64,000 bases of DNA from Paramecium sonneborni (lineage: Eukaryota; Ciliophora; Oligohymenophorea; Peniculida; Parameciidae). The position numbers were made by a program, and so were the translations under genes. A model generated the notes under the pieces. The model searched no databases. It saw only the letters and a list, made by a program, of their open reading frames with translations, and was not told the origin of the DNA. Location of the stretch: contig CAJJDN010000143.1 of the NCBI GenBank assembly GCA_905182985.1, forward strand, positions 121,696 to 185,695. Reading direction: 5' to 3'. Positions 1 to 11,067 of this stretch are shown here, piece after piece; the stretch's first letter is position 1; the number at the start of each line of letters is the position of its first letter.

Positions 1-901
1 ACTGTCAGAATAAGAAATCTTAGAGCATAAACTAATTATGTTGTATATGCTATAGCTGAAGATAGAAGCTCCTTATTTAGTGATATTAAATCATTAAAAT
101 TTAATACTACTAATAGATTTAATGCCAGTAGTGTAACATTAACTTTTAAATAAAGCTATTTAAATTAAGCTGAAAGATAAAATATAATGAAAAGAATAGC
201 TTTTGTCTTATCATTGCCTTCAACAAAAGTAATTGAGAAAACATCATATACAACTTAAAGAATATTGTAATCTGTTTCAATTGGTTTATCAGTGTTTTTA
301 ATAAGTATTCCAACAACCGAAAACTTCCCTTCTCCTTATAATATGGTTGCAATTCTGAATCAAAGATTAATTCAATTATCTAAATTAGTATCCAATCTTG
401 ATACATCTGCAAAATTAGAAGCTTAAGATTTTACACCTGTTTATCCATCCTTTATGATTAAACCTTCTTAAGTAAGCTCAGATTTCACAACCTGTACTGT
501 TTAAGGAACACTTGATATGGTAGGTGTTTTATTTGTTATTTCTGTTAAAGCTGCTTAAGATACTGCTTCACCTTTAGCATAATAAGTATGGTGGGGATAT
601 AATAGTCAAAATCTAGCTATGCCAGCTAATTGGACTTAAGTAACTATTCCAAATTAAGCATACTAAATTGCAATTTTCAATCTTACTGAAGACACTGACT
701 ACAATGTGTAAATTATTATTATTATTACATAGGTATATGATTGCAGGTTCAGCTCATCCAGGTTATCCAGATCTATCTACTGACGAAAAAGCTGTTAATT
801 TAGTTTCATGTAGAACTAAAGCAAAACAACCAGATACTATCTTGGATATCAATTGGGATAAAATATTGATCCTGAACATTTTAGCATTTATTATATATTG
901 A
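1..901 (+). CDS. C-terminal part of a surface-type protein (5' end outside window)
   Basis: The frame is open from base 1 with many in-frame TAA/TAG codons, and it ends at TGA 899-901. A 25-nt intron (708-732, GTAAAT...CATAG) is needed to keep the frame. Near the C-terminus there is a fibronectin-III-like stretch (NLTEDTDYNVYMIAGSA) followed by a cysteine-containing segment. The last dozen residues are hydrophobic (ILILNILAFIIY), which fits a GPI-attachment signal or a membrane tail. I do not recognise the family. A secreted or surface role is inferred from the hydrophobic tail and the beta-rich repeat only. Confidence 0.6.
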
Positions 902-956
902 TCTAAAAATACTTAAATTTTATATATCATTTTTAATGTAATTATTATTATTATTA

Positions 957-2369
957 TCATTATTGTTATTATTACTATATCTATTATGTATTTAATATCG
1001 TTTATGATTTACTCATCTTAAATGCTTTATCATGAAACTCTAAACTCTTTGAAAGATTTTTATTCAATGAAGATGGTGATACCGACTTTTATTTATCTTC
1101 TGTCGTCTACATATAAGTCTTCGGTGGTTGAATTATTTAAGACTATTTAATAGGAGATTCAAAAATTGTAGTTTATTATGGCTATTGAATCTATATTATA
1201 TTCCCTTTTTGTATCTTTTGATTTTGATAATTGATTATTGCCTACTAATTCCTGAAATATGTACTCTAAAATATTTTTTGTCTATTGGGTGAAATCTCAG
1301 AATTTGACTTTCTAATACTTTCTACAGTAATCTTGAAAGAATCTAATTACATCTAAACATTATAATCCAAAGCTGATAATATCTCATCTAATTTAATTGT
1401 CTTAAAATTCAATTATTAAACTAATATTTGTAAATCTTTATATAATTCATCTGGCCATAACTAATTTATCTATTTTTCTTCAACTATCTTTTAACAATTT
1501 TAAACTGCCGTAATTACAGCTAACTCTAACACTTTCTATACTTTATTTATTGCCAACATTATATTTTTTGTTCTTTAAATATTTTAATCCATTATTAACA
1601 AATTATTTAAGTAAATTGAATCATGTTATTGATACAATATTCTTACAGATCTAGAAGATTTATTGTTATGTCCAGGTTCAAATAACAAACCCACTGTAAA
1701 TCTAATATTTGACAATTAATGTATTCTCTTCCTAATTATCTATTGTCCATCACTATAATTTATATAGCAATGAATTGGTATTCCTACTAAAGAAGATATA
1801 GCAATATAATGATGATCTTTCAATATAAATTAATCATCTTCATTCAAATTCCCCATCAATTCAAAAATAGCCTCTTATTTTGATAATTTTCTACCATTTC
1901 TAATTAAACTAGAGTTTTATTTTTATGTATATAAACTCAATAAAATACATCTATAAACATTAAATAAAAGTTCAATTCCTTCTTAGTTATTTAAATGTGA
2001 ATAAATGTATTCTCTTTATTATCTCAAATGAACACTACCTTAATTTTTTTCAAAACATGGAGTAATTTAACTAATAAATTTATTATAATCCGCAACTATT
2101 TTTTTACTTTATTCATTATCCGAATACATTTATTCTCTTATTTCATATAATACATCAATTTATTACCAACTAATCAAACTATCCATTATAGCTGCCATCA
2201 AAACAGCTGCTGTCTTAATATATCTCTTTGTATTATCCATAGGTAATTAAATTTCAGGTCCACATCTAGGAAAATCACATAAAAAATTATTCCAAGCATC
2301 TTTTGGAATATCATTTCCTTTCACACTCAAACTTGTTGCTGAGTAATTAGTAATACGAATAGATGACAT
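957..2369 (-). CDS. Unknown 470-aa protein, weak otubain-like segment, polyQ tail
   Basis: One uninterrupted code-6 frame of 471 codons runs from ATG at 2369 (MSSIRITNYSA) to TGA at 957, with no intron needed. The middle contains VGIPIHCYINYSDG, then LLFEPGHN, then RILYQQHD. This order recalls the C-terminal half of otubain-type (C65) deubiquitinases, which carry an LLYRPGHYDILY-like motif, but I cannot see the DGNC catalytic cysteine motif. Family membership is therefore doubtful. The C-terminal part is helical and glutamine-rich and ends in a short glutamine run. It is convergent with the upstream plus-strand gene, 55 nt apart. Confidence 0.6.
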
Positions 2370-2998
2370 TCTTTATTATTATTAATTTGAATTTATATTT
2401 TATGAAAAAAATAATTCTAATACTTTTTTTTTTTCCTTTTGTATTCCATTCTTTATTAATTTATAGATTTTGATTCTAATCTTATAAAACAAAATTAATT
2501 TTAGACTATAGACAACAACTCATTATGAAAATACTAAAAACTCTCATTAACAAACAATTAAATACTTACAAAACATAAAAATGTGAAATATTATTAATAA
2601 TGCAATAGATCCATTTAGTTTTTATGTTTAATATCAAATTTCTTTTATAAATCTTTTAATATATCCTTACAAAAAATATAAAATTTCACATTTTTTTTCT
2701 TTTGAAGAATTAAAATAACCTAATCAAACTATTATATTACTTACTAATATTTATATGTATTAAAAAAAAGATAATAGAATCAAATTTCAGATGATAAAAG
2801 CTAAAGAAATCATATAAGTTTTTGGAGATGAAATGAATATTCATATGTTTTATTGAATAGATTTTTTTACATCTACTTTTTATTATTATTGAATTGATAA
2901 TTATTTAGATTTACTTGATCTCATATAATATAAGGATTTTTTCATTTCCATAAAAAGATTAAATCTAACAGATTAATAATATTGAATTATTTTCAAAA
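2370..2998. other. Gene-poor stretch, no clear coding
   Basis: About 630 nt of AT-rich sequence between the 5' end of a minus-strand gene and a plus-strand gene. It should contain both promoters. I see only short open stretches with no conserved motif. A 13-nt inverted repeat (2577-2589 and 2683-2695) is present but is not beyond chance in DNA of this composition. Confidence 0.5.
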
Positions 2999-3406
2999 AT
3001 GATTAATGATGTTCTTATAATTGATGAGAGGTTAAAATAGTTGTAGGAAGAAGTAAAGATGATGGAATAATAATATGGATTTAGTGAAGAGTTTAAGTTA
3101 AAGGAAGTTGGTAATAGATTAAAGAAAGAAGATAATTCAAAACAATAAACAAAAAAATAACCTAATAGATACTAAAATTTACCTAATTTTGTAAAGCAAA
3201 AAGAAATTAAGCAATAAAAAATGAAAGCATAATTATCAAATAAATGGGTTGAAATATTTTAAGAGAAACCATCAATAATGCAATTTTATGATGTTGATAG
3301 ATTTCTTCCTACTCTTCAAAGTCCATATGATATACAAATTAAACCTACAGTGCCAAATGATGAGGATATTTACGAAACCTATATTGATAATTTAAAATAT
3401 GATTGA
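2999..3406 (+). CDS. Unknown 135-aa protein (may be the 5' part of the next gene)
   Basis: Open code-6 frame from ATG 2999 to TGA 3404-3406. It is rich in charged residues and glutamine at the N-terminus (coiled-coil-like EERLKQLQEEVKMMEQQ) and ends with an acidic stretch. The next gene starts only 13 nt downstream and its frame is also open upstream through this region. The two may therefore be one gene broken by a single-base error or mutation. I found no GT...AG intron that joins them. No family recognised. Confidence 0.5.
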
Positions 3407-3419
3407 TAACATATAATTC

Positions 3420-4432
3420 ATGCTTAAATACTAATATTTTATTGATACTTGTAAAAACAAAGGGCAATAAATTCCTTAATTATGTGATATAGTTAAGGAG
3501 AAGATTTTGATTGGATATTCCGATTTAGAAATATGGTTTTCTATAAAAAAATATAGCGATCATATTGATTAAGTGGTACATTCTAAATAATTAAAGGGAA
3601 TAGAAAAAGATATGGGATCAAACAGATTAAGTTAATTGCAAGTCTTCCTTAGATAGTTTTCTTCATAGTTATGCTGTTGAAGTAACAATGAATGTTTTTA
3701 AATTTAGATTCATAATGTATTTGTGAAATACAAATAACACTTGGAGAAAGTGAAACAATTATAATTGATAGATAAAAGAATATCAAAAATAGTTTAGGAT
3801 AAAATTAGTTATGAGGAAATGGATGCAAATAAATCAATGCAAATAACATTTTAAATATTAAAAGTTGAGGAATTTAATATATTAGATTTTTAGAAAGATG
3901 ATAAAAATTATATTTATACATTAGAATTATCCTATTAAACATTGTTAAGAAAGATTAAGGGAAATGTTGAGACAGTTGCATAGAGATTAAATTTTGAATA
4001 AGAGATGATAATAGATTTGAATATAGATATTGGAACTTTACAAATAAATTTGTTTTAAGAATATGATAATGAGTAAATATGTATAGCTTAACGTAATTTG
4101 GATCCATTCACACATTTAAATGAAGATTCAAAGTAGTTTCCATTAAAGATTAATGGCAAGAATAAATACATTAATCTAGAAATGAAGATCACTTGTTTAG
4201 ATGATGTAAATGGTTATTTAAGAACTAGATAAAAATATTTAAGAGATTAATATGAAAAATTATATAAGTATGATTATGATTTCATAATAGGAAATGTCAT
4301 AAATATAAAACAAAATTAACATTGTTACTGAAACCGTTTTAATTGATAAAATTCGATGATGAGAACATCTATCTACAAAAATTTCAGTAAAAGTAATAAA
4401 ATAAGGAATGTTGGAGCTGCATTATATAATGA
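3420..4432 (+). CDS. Unknown 310-aa protein
   Basis: ATG 3420 to TGA 4430-4432, with three short introns of 31, 26 and 23 nt that restore one frame (310 aa). The last exon reads FDDENIYLQKFQQKQQ...CWSCIIQ. A beta-rich segment (TLQINLFQEYDNEQICIAQ) around residue 200 resembles a C2-like fold, but this is only an impression. The gene ends 83 nt before the PH-domain kinase on the same strand. The start could lie further upstream, since the frame is open back past 3380. Confidence 0.6.
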
Positions 4433-4515
4433 AACCCTAAATATAGATATAATTTATTATACTCTAATTTATGTTGTTTATTCTCTCTGTTTTGTAAAAT
4501 TAAAACACATTATAG

Positions 4516-6186
4516 ATGAATTTACCAAAAATATCATTTTTTGATGATCCAAAATCCTAATTGTGGATCAAAGAAGTTATTTAGATGTCAGATCCAATAA
4601 TAAGTGGGACTCTATTAAAAAATTCAAAAAAAGGAGTTTAGAAAGAGATCAACTATTTTATATAAGATGGAAAACTAGCAAATAATAAAAAATATATAGA
4701 TCTTTAAAATGTGACATTGGATAAACTGAAACATTATGGTTTTAAGTTGACTAAGAATCGAAAAACAATAGAGTTGTTTGCCCATAATGAATAAGCACAA
4801 ATAGTATGGTATGATTATCTGAAATCGTTTTGCATTTAAAGAGGGTTTAACAATGTTTACTCCATAAACAAATTAATTGGGAAGGGTAATTTTGCAAAGG
4901 TAAAAGTTATATGATAAGTAAAAAGGTTTATAGTGCATAAAAAAAGAGCGATCAATCGTTGTATGCTGTAAAGGCATTTGACAAACTGAAATTTCAAGAC
5001 ATTCGAATTGATAAGGTAGAAATGAAGATTTACATATTATAAGCCTGCATTAATAAAGGAGTTATCCATTATGAGAAAGATGGATTTCAGAGGAGTGATC
5101 AAATTGTATGAGGTTTATGAAAATGACAATTACATTTTTTTGGTCTGTGAATTATTAGAAGGAGGAGAACTATTCAATTAGATGAAGGGTAAAGCCTATG
5201 ATGAAAAGACTGTTGCTAACATCATTTATAGAATCTTACAATCTATTGATTATATACATTCGATGGGAGTATTACATAGAGACATCAAAGTAAATGATCA
5301 TTTCCAAATAGCCTGAAAACCTTATATTAAGAACAAAAGGAGATATGACAGATGTTGTTATTGCTGATTTTGGTTTAGCTGACTTTTATAATCCAACAGG
5401 TGATTACATGTTTAAACGATGTGGCACACCAGGATATGTTGCACCTGAATTATTGCAAGATAAAATCTATGATTATAAGGTTGACATCTTTAGTGCAGGT
5501 GTGCTCATGTTTATAATGTTAACTGGTGCATCACCATTTAAGGCTAAGTCTTATGATGAGATAGTGATGAAAAACTACCATTGTCAAATCGAATATAGTT
5601 TAATAAACAATCATCCTCTAAGTGAAGAAGCTATTCATTTATTAAAATCCTTACTTGAAAAGAATCCAGATTTAAGAATCAGCACAGAATTAGCACTTTA
5701 ACATCAATGGTTTTAGAAACAAGCAGATTATTAATTACATCTGTACTAATTTGTTATCTTATAGAATATTCAGTGAAGAAAACCTACCACGACATAAAAG
5801 AAATTCAGATCTATATGCTAGAACACCATTGATGGGCTAAGAACTTAATTAATCATTAACATCAACTCCTTTAAGTGTTACTCCATAGATGAGAAGCAAA
5901 TCAAATACAGCTGACATTAATAGAGAAGAATAAAATGGAAATACTTTCAGATAATAGAGTCAATCCGTTAAGGTTTAAAAGTAAGAATGCATTTTGGAAG
6001 AGAATGATTACAATGTTAATGAAGATGATGACATTCCTCGTAGTAATCAGATCAAAATGTATTAGATCCAACCTAAATTAAAAAAGAGTAATGGTTTAAC
6101 ATCAATTAATAGATTAAGAGGAATAATAGAAATACAATGTAGATAATGCTAATAGCATTCGTGGATCACTTAAATAAGCTTTTTGA
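4516..6186 (+). CDS. PH-domain serine/threonine protein kinase, CAMK-like
   Basis: The 514-aa model has five introns (26, 28, 22, 22 and 28 nt). Residues about 25-115 look like a PH domain (ISGTLLKNSKKG..., ending in an invariant-type tryptophan helix VWYDYLKSF). The kinase domain follows at about 120-390: glycine loop IGKGNFAKVY, lysine in YAVKAF, catalytic loop HRDIKPENL, DFGLADFY, and GTPGYVAPELL before APE. Sub-domain order and the LYEVYE segment resemble CAMK-type kinases. No EF-hands follow, so it is not a CDPK. The tail of about 120 residues is Ser/Thr- and Gln-rich. A lipid-binding, membrane-recruited kinase is inferred from the PH domain. Confidence 0.88.
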
Positions 6187-6227
6187 ATTAAATATATATA
6201 AATTTACATTATTTTGTAATTTTAAGA

Positions 6228-6957
6228 ATGCTTCCCTATTTACCTCCAAAAGTCAAACATTTTTTAAATTGGGAATTACCTCAGTATGTAGGAACTTAAT
6301 ATGATGGAACAGAAACTTTTAATCCTTTTTCAAGTCCATTCAATAGGATAATCAATGCAGCATGGCATACAAATCCTGATTCAGTTCATCATCATACTAC
6401 AGATTATAGATTAATCAAAGCAATATGTGATAATGATATTAATGAAGCTAAATTGGCTATAGATTAGAATCCTAATTCTTTGAATTCTATTAAATATGAA
6501 TTCACTCCTCTTTCTTTAGCAGCTTCTTTAAATCGTACAGCCATTATTGATTATCTATTATTAAGGGGAGCCTCAATTGATGAAATTGATAATCAAGGTC
6601 GTACTCCTCTTATTTAAGCTGTTATTAATTGGCAAATTGAGGCTATTAAAACCCTTACTGAAAGAGGTGCTTAAATTGATAAAATAGGAAAATATGGTTA
6701 TAATGCAATTGATTTAGGTATAAATAATTAAATCATTAGCATAATTAAGAGGATATGAATAGATTACTAAATTTTTAGTTTCTTAGAATAATAGACATCT
6801 TTAATTTTCATATCCTAAATTTGAAGTAATTCTCAAAATTGATAAATAAATTGAATAATATAAAGAGATCACTAAGGATATTGAAAATGTAGTATTTGAA
6901 CCTAAGAAACTCCCATTTAATAATTATTAAGGACTTTATTAGATAAATTTATTATGA
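6228..6957 (+). CDS. Ankyrin-repeat protein, 235 aa
   Basis: ATG 6228 to TGA 6955-6957, with one 22-nt intron (GTATAAAT...CATTAG) in the third repeat. Residues about 60-175 form three to four ankyrin repeats, seen as TPLSLAASLNRTAIIDYLLLRGASIDEIDNQGRTPL-type units. The last repeat is completed across the intron (AIDLAQLRGYEQITKFLVSQ). The C-terminus is a short helical tail. Ankyrin repeats bind proteins; the partner cannot be told. It follows the kinase by 41 nt. Confidence 0.85.
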
Positions 6958-7063
6958 TTACAAACAACTTAATTTAAATTAACATAAAAATTTATATCTA
7001 GAATATTCTTCATTAAATGCTATTAATGGAACACGCAATAAAAATAAAAAATATTTTTTTTCT

Positions 7064-8946
7064 ATGAAACATTTCTTCTTCCTAACACTTCTCCTTATTG
7101 TCCTTTCAAAAGAACAGATTGAAGAAATTGATGGTGTATTATAACTAACAAGAAAAAATTTCTAATAAGCTATCAATGAGAATCCAAGATTATTAGTAAA
7201 ATTCTATATCGAAGAATGCAAATATTGGTATTGATATTAAACTAATCTTAAAAAGTGGATAGATGAAACCAGTCTTTATTAAATTAGCAGAGATGTTAAA
7301 AGAATATGGATTTGTTTTAGGTGAAGTAAATGCTTAAGAACATAAAGTTTTGGCAGCAAAAAATAATGCAAAATCTTATCCAACCCTTAAACTTTTCAAA
7401 GATGGTGTTTCTTAAGATTTTCCTAACTCTTCAGATTCAGTCTAATTATTATTTGAGTTTGCCCTCTAAAATGCTTATAATTAGTTTACTAATTTATAGA
7501 CATAAGAAGAAGTATATAATATTTAATAAAGTTTAGATTGATTTATTTATAAAAAGATCTAATTTTGCTATACTTAAATATGTTAATAATGATGATGATT
7601 TACAATTATTAGCTAAGGATGATTTAGGAATTAAATATGGTATTGTTGTAAATCCAGAACTTTAAAAGGCTCATCCATCAAAATACACATTATATCACAA
7701 AGAACTGCCTTAACTATTAAATTATGATGGTGAATTTAATGGATTATAAGAATGGATATCAACAAATGGTTATTTAGATATATTTTCATTTACAGAGTAA
7801 GAATTTCTTAAAGCAGCGAAAGATAAAATAAATTTAGTAGGAGTTATTGGTGTTAAAAATAGTCCTTTAAGTGAAACTTTAAATAAGTTGGCAGAATAAT
7901 ATAAAAATAAAATTAGATTTGTTCTTATTGATCCAAATTAAGAATTACCTCAAAAAAGATTATAATATTTAATTAAGAAGAAATCTTTACTAAAAAATGT
8001 TATTTATTTTTATAATTATAAGTAATTTATTAGATTTAAATTTAATAGTACTTAAAAAACTAAGACTGCTTAGTTTGAAGAGGAGTCATTAGAAACAAAT
8101 GAATAAATCTTTTAGAATTTAATTACAGAATTGATTAATGGTAAAGAAACTATAAAATCTGAATTTGAAAAATATTTCTAAGGAGATGGAGATGTACAAG
8201 TTTTAACAAGTGAGAATTTTAATGAATAAGTATATGAGAATCCAAATCATGTATTTGTTAAATTTTATGCTCCTTGGTGTGGTCATTGCAAATAATTAGC
8301 ACCTATTTATGAAGAATTAGCTTAAGAATTAGGTAGATAAGATATTGTGATTGCTGAAGTTGATTATACAGTTCATAGAATTCAAGGTATTGATATTTAA
8401 GGATATCCTACTTTAATATTTTTTAAGTCTGAAGGAAATTAAAAGAAATAAATAATGTTTGATGGAGCAAGATCAGTTGATGGAATGAAACATTTCTTAT
8501 TGAAATAATTAGATAATAATTAATCAGAAAATTAATTAACAGAAGAATCATTAAAAGTTAATGAATCTGATAGAGTTGAAATTCCTAATGATGGATAAGT
8601 TATTTAATTAACATCTGAAAATTTTGAATAGATTGTTTTAAAAAGTAAATAAGATGTATTTGTCAAATTTTATGCTCCTTGGTGTGGACATTGTAAAGCT
8701 ATGTCAGCAGAATATGTAAAATTAGCAGAATCATATAAAAATAGTGAAAATGTTTTAATTGCTGAATTAGATGCAACTATTCATAAAATTCCAATTGTTG
8801 AAATCAAAGGATTTCCTACTTTAATTCATTTCAAGAAAGATAGTACTAGGGTGTAATAAATATAATATAATGGTAAAAGAACTGTAGAAGCAATAAAAGA
8901 GTTTATTGAAGATAATGGTATTTCTGCTTAAAAATAAGATTTGTGA
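7064..8946 (+). CDS. Protein disulfide isomerase, ER, three thioredoxin-type domains
   Basis: The 609-aa model has introns of 28 nt (7228-7255) and 25 nt (about 7519-7543). A signal peptide (MKHFFFLTLLLIVLS) starts the protein. The first thioredoxin domain carries CKYC in place of the usual CGHC. Two further domains in the C-terminal half each have FYAPWCGHCK. The middle is a non-catalytic b-like region. The protein ends KQDL, a variant of the KDEL/HDEL retrieval signal. It forms and isomerises disulfide bonds in secretory proteins in the ER lumen. The order is a - b-like - a' - a''. CKYC is expected to shift the redox potential of the first site. Confidence 0.93.
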
Positions 8947-9027
8947 ATTATTTATTTAAACAAATGTTAGTCTACATTTATACATACATATTCTAAATTT
9001 AGAATAATTAATAAAATATAAAAAAAA

Positions 9028-10254
9028 TCATAAAATATTTTATAATTTTTTTATCAATCTTCCTTTCCATGGTTTTTATAAGATTTCTTTGACTGTATGT
9101 TATTTACCCTCATAATCCATCTATTTAGTAGTTAGAAACTAACCCTAATACGCATTACAAGTTTAAATCTCTTCAGGCTTCACGAATACCCTAATTGGTT
9201 TTTGATTTTTATAAACAAAAGATTCCTAATAAACAGAACGTTATTGATTAGGAAATATTTTGGTTATAGTTTAACTATTAGATATTATAATATTTATACT
9301 GAAATTATTTTTACTTAATATCATCAGCTGTTGGTTAATTTTCATCTTTAACTTTCCAAATAAATTGATTTCTATAATTAGTTCTTGCCATTAGATTAGT
9401 TTTGACAGTAGTACGAAATTGGGGAGCCTTAAAAATATTTAGATTATAGTCCTTCCAATTTATAAAAGTGAGCAAGACTATTGAATATGAATTCATACAT
9501 TGTTTGTGGTTTATCCAGTTGGCAAATTGTGAGATTCATACATAGATTTTGCAGCTGTTCTTGGTCTATCTTATGGTATCCATTTATAATTATCTCTCTA
9601 TGTAGAATTGAATTGCATAGATGCTACTGGTAATCCAATATTATCATAATGAGATTGTGTTATTATTGGAGTAAAACATTTATTTTATTTTGGTACATAA
9701 TCAAACTTATTAGTTGTAAGCATTCCATATGCATAATTTAATTCTAATTTCTTTTTGTATTAACATATGCATTTATTGCAAGTACATTTAGCACAAGCAC
9801 ATTAAGCAAATATATGACATAGATATGATTAATTATCTTCTACATATTGTTCAACATCTGGTATGTCCTTTAAGTCTTCTTTAAATATCTATTTGAACTT
9901 CTACTCATCACAATAATCTAACCAATCAAAATCTATTTCAAAGCAAAATGCTTGTGTAGTCGTTGAAGATTAATGTGAGACTGTAGATTTAGGAGGAGCA
10001 ACATTTTCTAAGTTTGTTTAGTTTAATTTATCTATAAAAGTATTTCTTAACTGTTCTGCAATCTTGTTTGGCTTTATTATGGCTCCATCTTTCTTATTCT
10101 TGTAAAATTTCTTCAATTAAGGTTTCTGTAACAAACTGTTTGCTCTATTTCGAAGTTCCTTTTCATTTAAAGAATCACTAAACCCAGAAGACTTTGTCAT
10201 TCTTGCTTATTCTATCTCTCTTCCAATTGATACAAATGTAGATTTCTTAGACAT
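9028..10254 (-). CDS. SAXO-like (STOP/MAP6-type) ciliary microtubule protein
   Basis: ATG 10254 to TGA 9028. With introns of 47 and 25 nt the model gives 384 aa. A cysteine cluster of alternating CxC units (CACAKCTCNKCIC) lies at about residue 170. It is followed by repeated short motifs ending in DNYKWIP, ARTNYRNQFIWK and YQESFVYK. A Cys-rich start plus repeated tyrosine/phenylalanine/tryptophan modules is the layout of SAXO (FAM154) axonemal microtubule stabilisers. The family call is by motif only. The 47-nt intron is long for this genome and is the least certain part. It shares a 29-nt divergent spacer with the next gene. Confidence 0.6.
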
Positions 10255-10283
10255 TTATTATTATTAATTATTTAATACTATAA

Positions 10284-10796
10284 ATGAATAACAATAACAT
10301 ATCTCAAAATTAAAGAGTCAATTCTATCAAATTACTTAAATCAACTAGTTGCTTTTATCAAAGAATATTACACACTTCTAAATAAAACTTTGTAAAAACC
10401 TTAGGATTATCAAACAAAGTGTTATCTTGAGTTAGAATTAATTATTAATCAAATCTTTAATAATTTTGTAAGTTTGTGAATTGGAAAAATTCAATTGATT
10501 ATTAAAAATATTATAAAATGTATGCTTATATTTATGACATTGTAATGACTTTTAAATATTCTGGAATTATTTCTTTGAAGATTATGATTAAATAGTAAAT
10601 ACATCAAAATTATCCAAATAAATACTAGTTACTAGATTTAATATCTCAAAAGTATTTATTAGAATTAAGAAAATAAAATCATCCTAACTCAGAGTTTAAG
10701 TGTTTTGTTAAATAAGAAGGGTAATTACCATCTCTTAAGGAAATTTCTAACAGATTCAGAATGATGAAAATTTAAGAGAGATATAAAATTGGTTGA
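10284..10796 (+). CDS. Unknown small protein, splicing not fully resolved
   Basis: Starts MNNNNISQNQRVNS at 10284 and ends at TGA 10794-10796. A 28-nt intron (GTAAAAACC...CAAAG) moves the first exon into an open frame. A second frame change near 10465 is needed to reach the clearly open 3' part (YIYDIVMTFKYSGIISLK...LLDLISQKYLLELRKQ), and I found no ordinary intron for it. Either the gene has a small lesion or an exon boundary has been missed. The protein is helical and basic, with no family recognised. Confidence 0.45.
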
Positions 10797-11067
10797 TTTA
10801 ATTTATATTGATAAATATGTTTATATTGGCATTCACTTTAAGAAAATATATTTGAATCTTGAATATAGAAAATTATAAATTTAATGAAATATAGAAAATT
10901 AGAAAATTGTATATTAAATGAAATAATAAAAAAATGGAAGAAAGCTAAATATATAGATTTAGAGACTTGAATTGATTTTTAATAATAATTATTATAAATA
11001 AATAATAATAAATGAATTGTAAATTATTTATATATTAAATGTTGTACAATACAAAATAAGATGATAA

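Noticed and set aside
1060..1134. Plus-strand peptide EDGDTDFYLSSVVYIQVFGG resembling coding
   Set aside because: It lies antisense to the 3' part of the 470-aa minus-strand gene, whose single frame is open across the region.
2577..2695. 13-nt inverted repeat (AAAAATGTGAAAT and its complement), possible hairpin
   Set aside because: A loop of over 90 nt and strongly AT-rich arms; many such pairs are expected by chance in this window.
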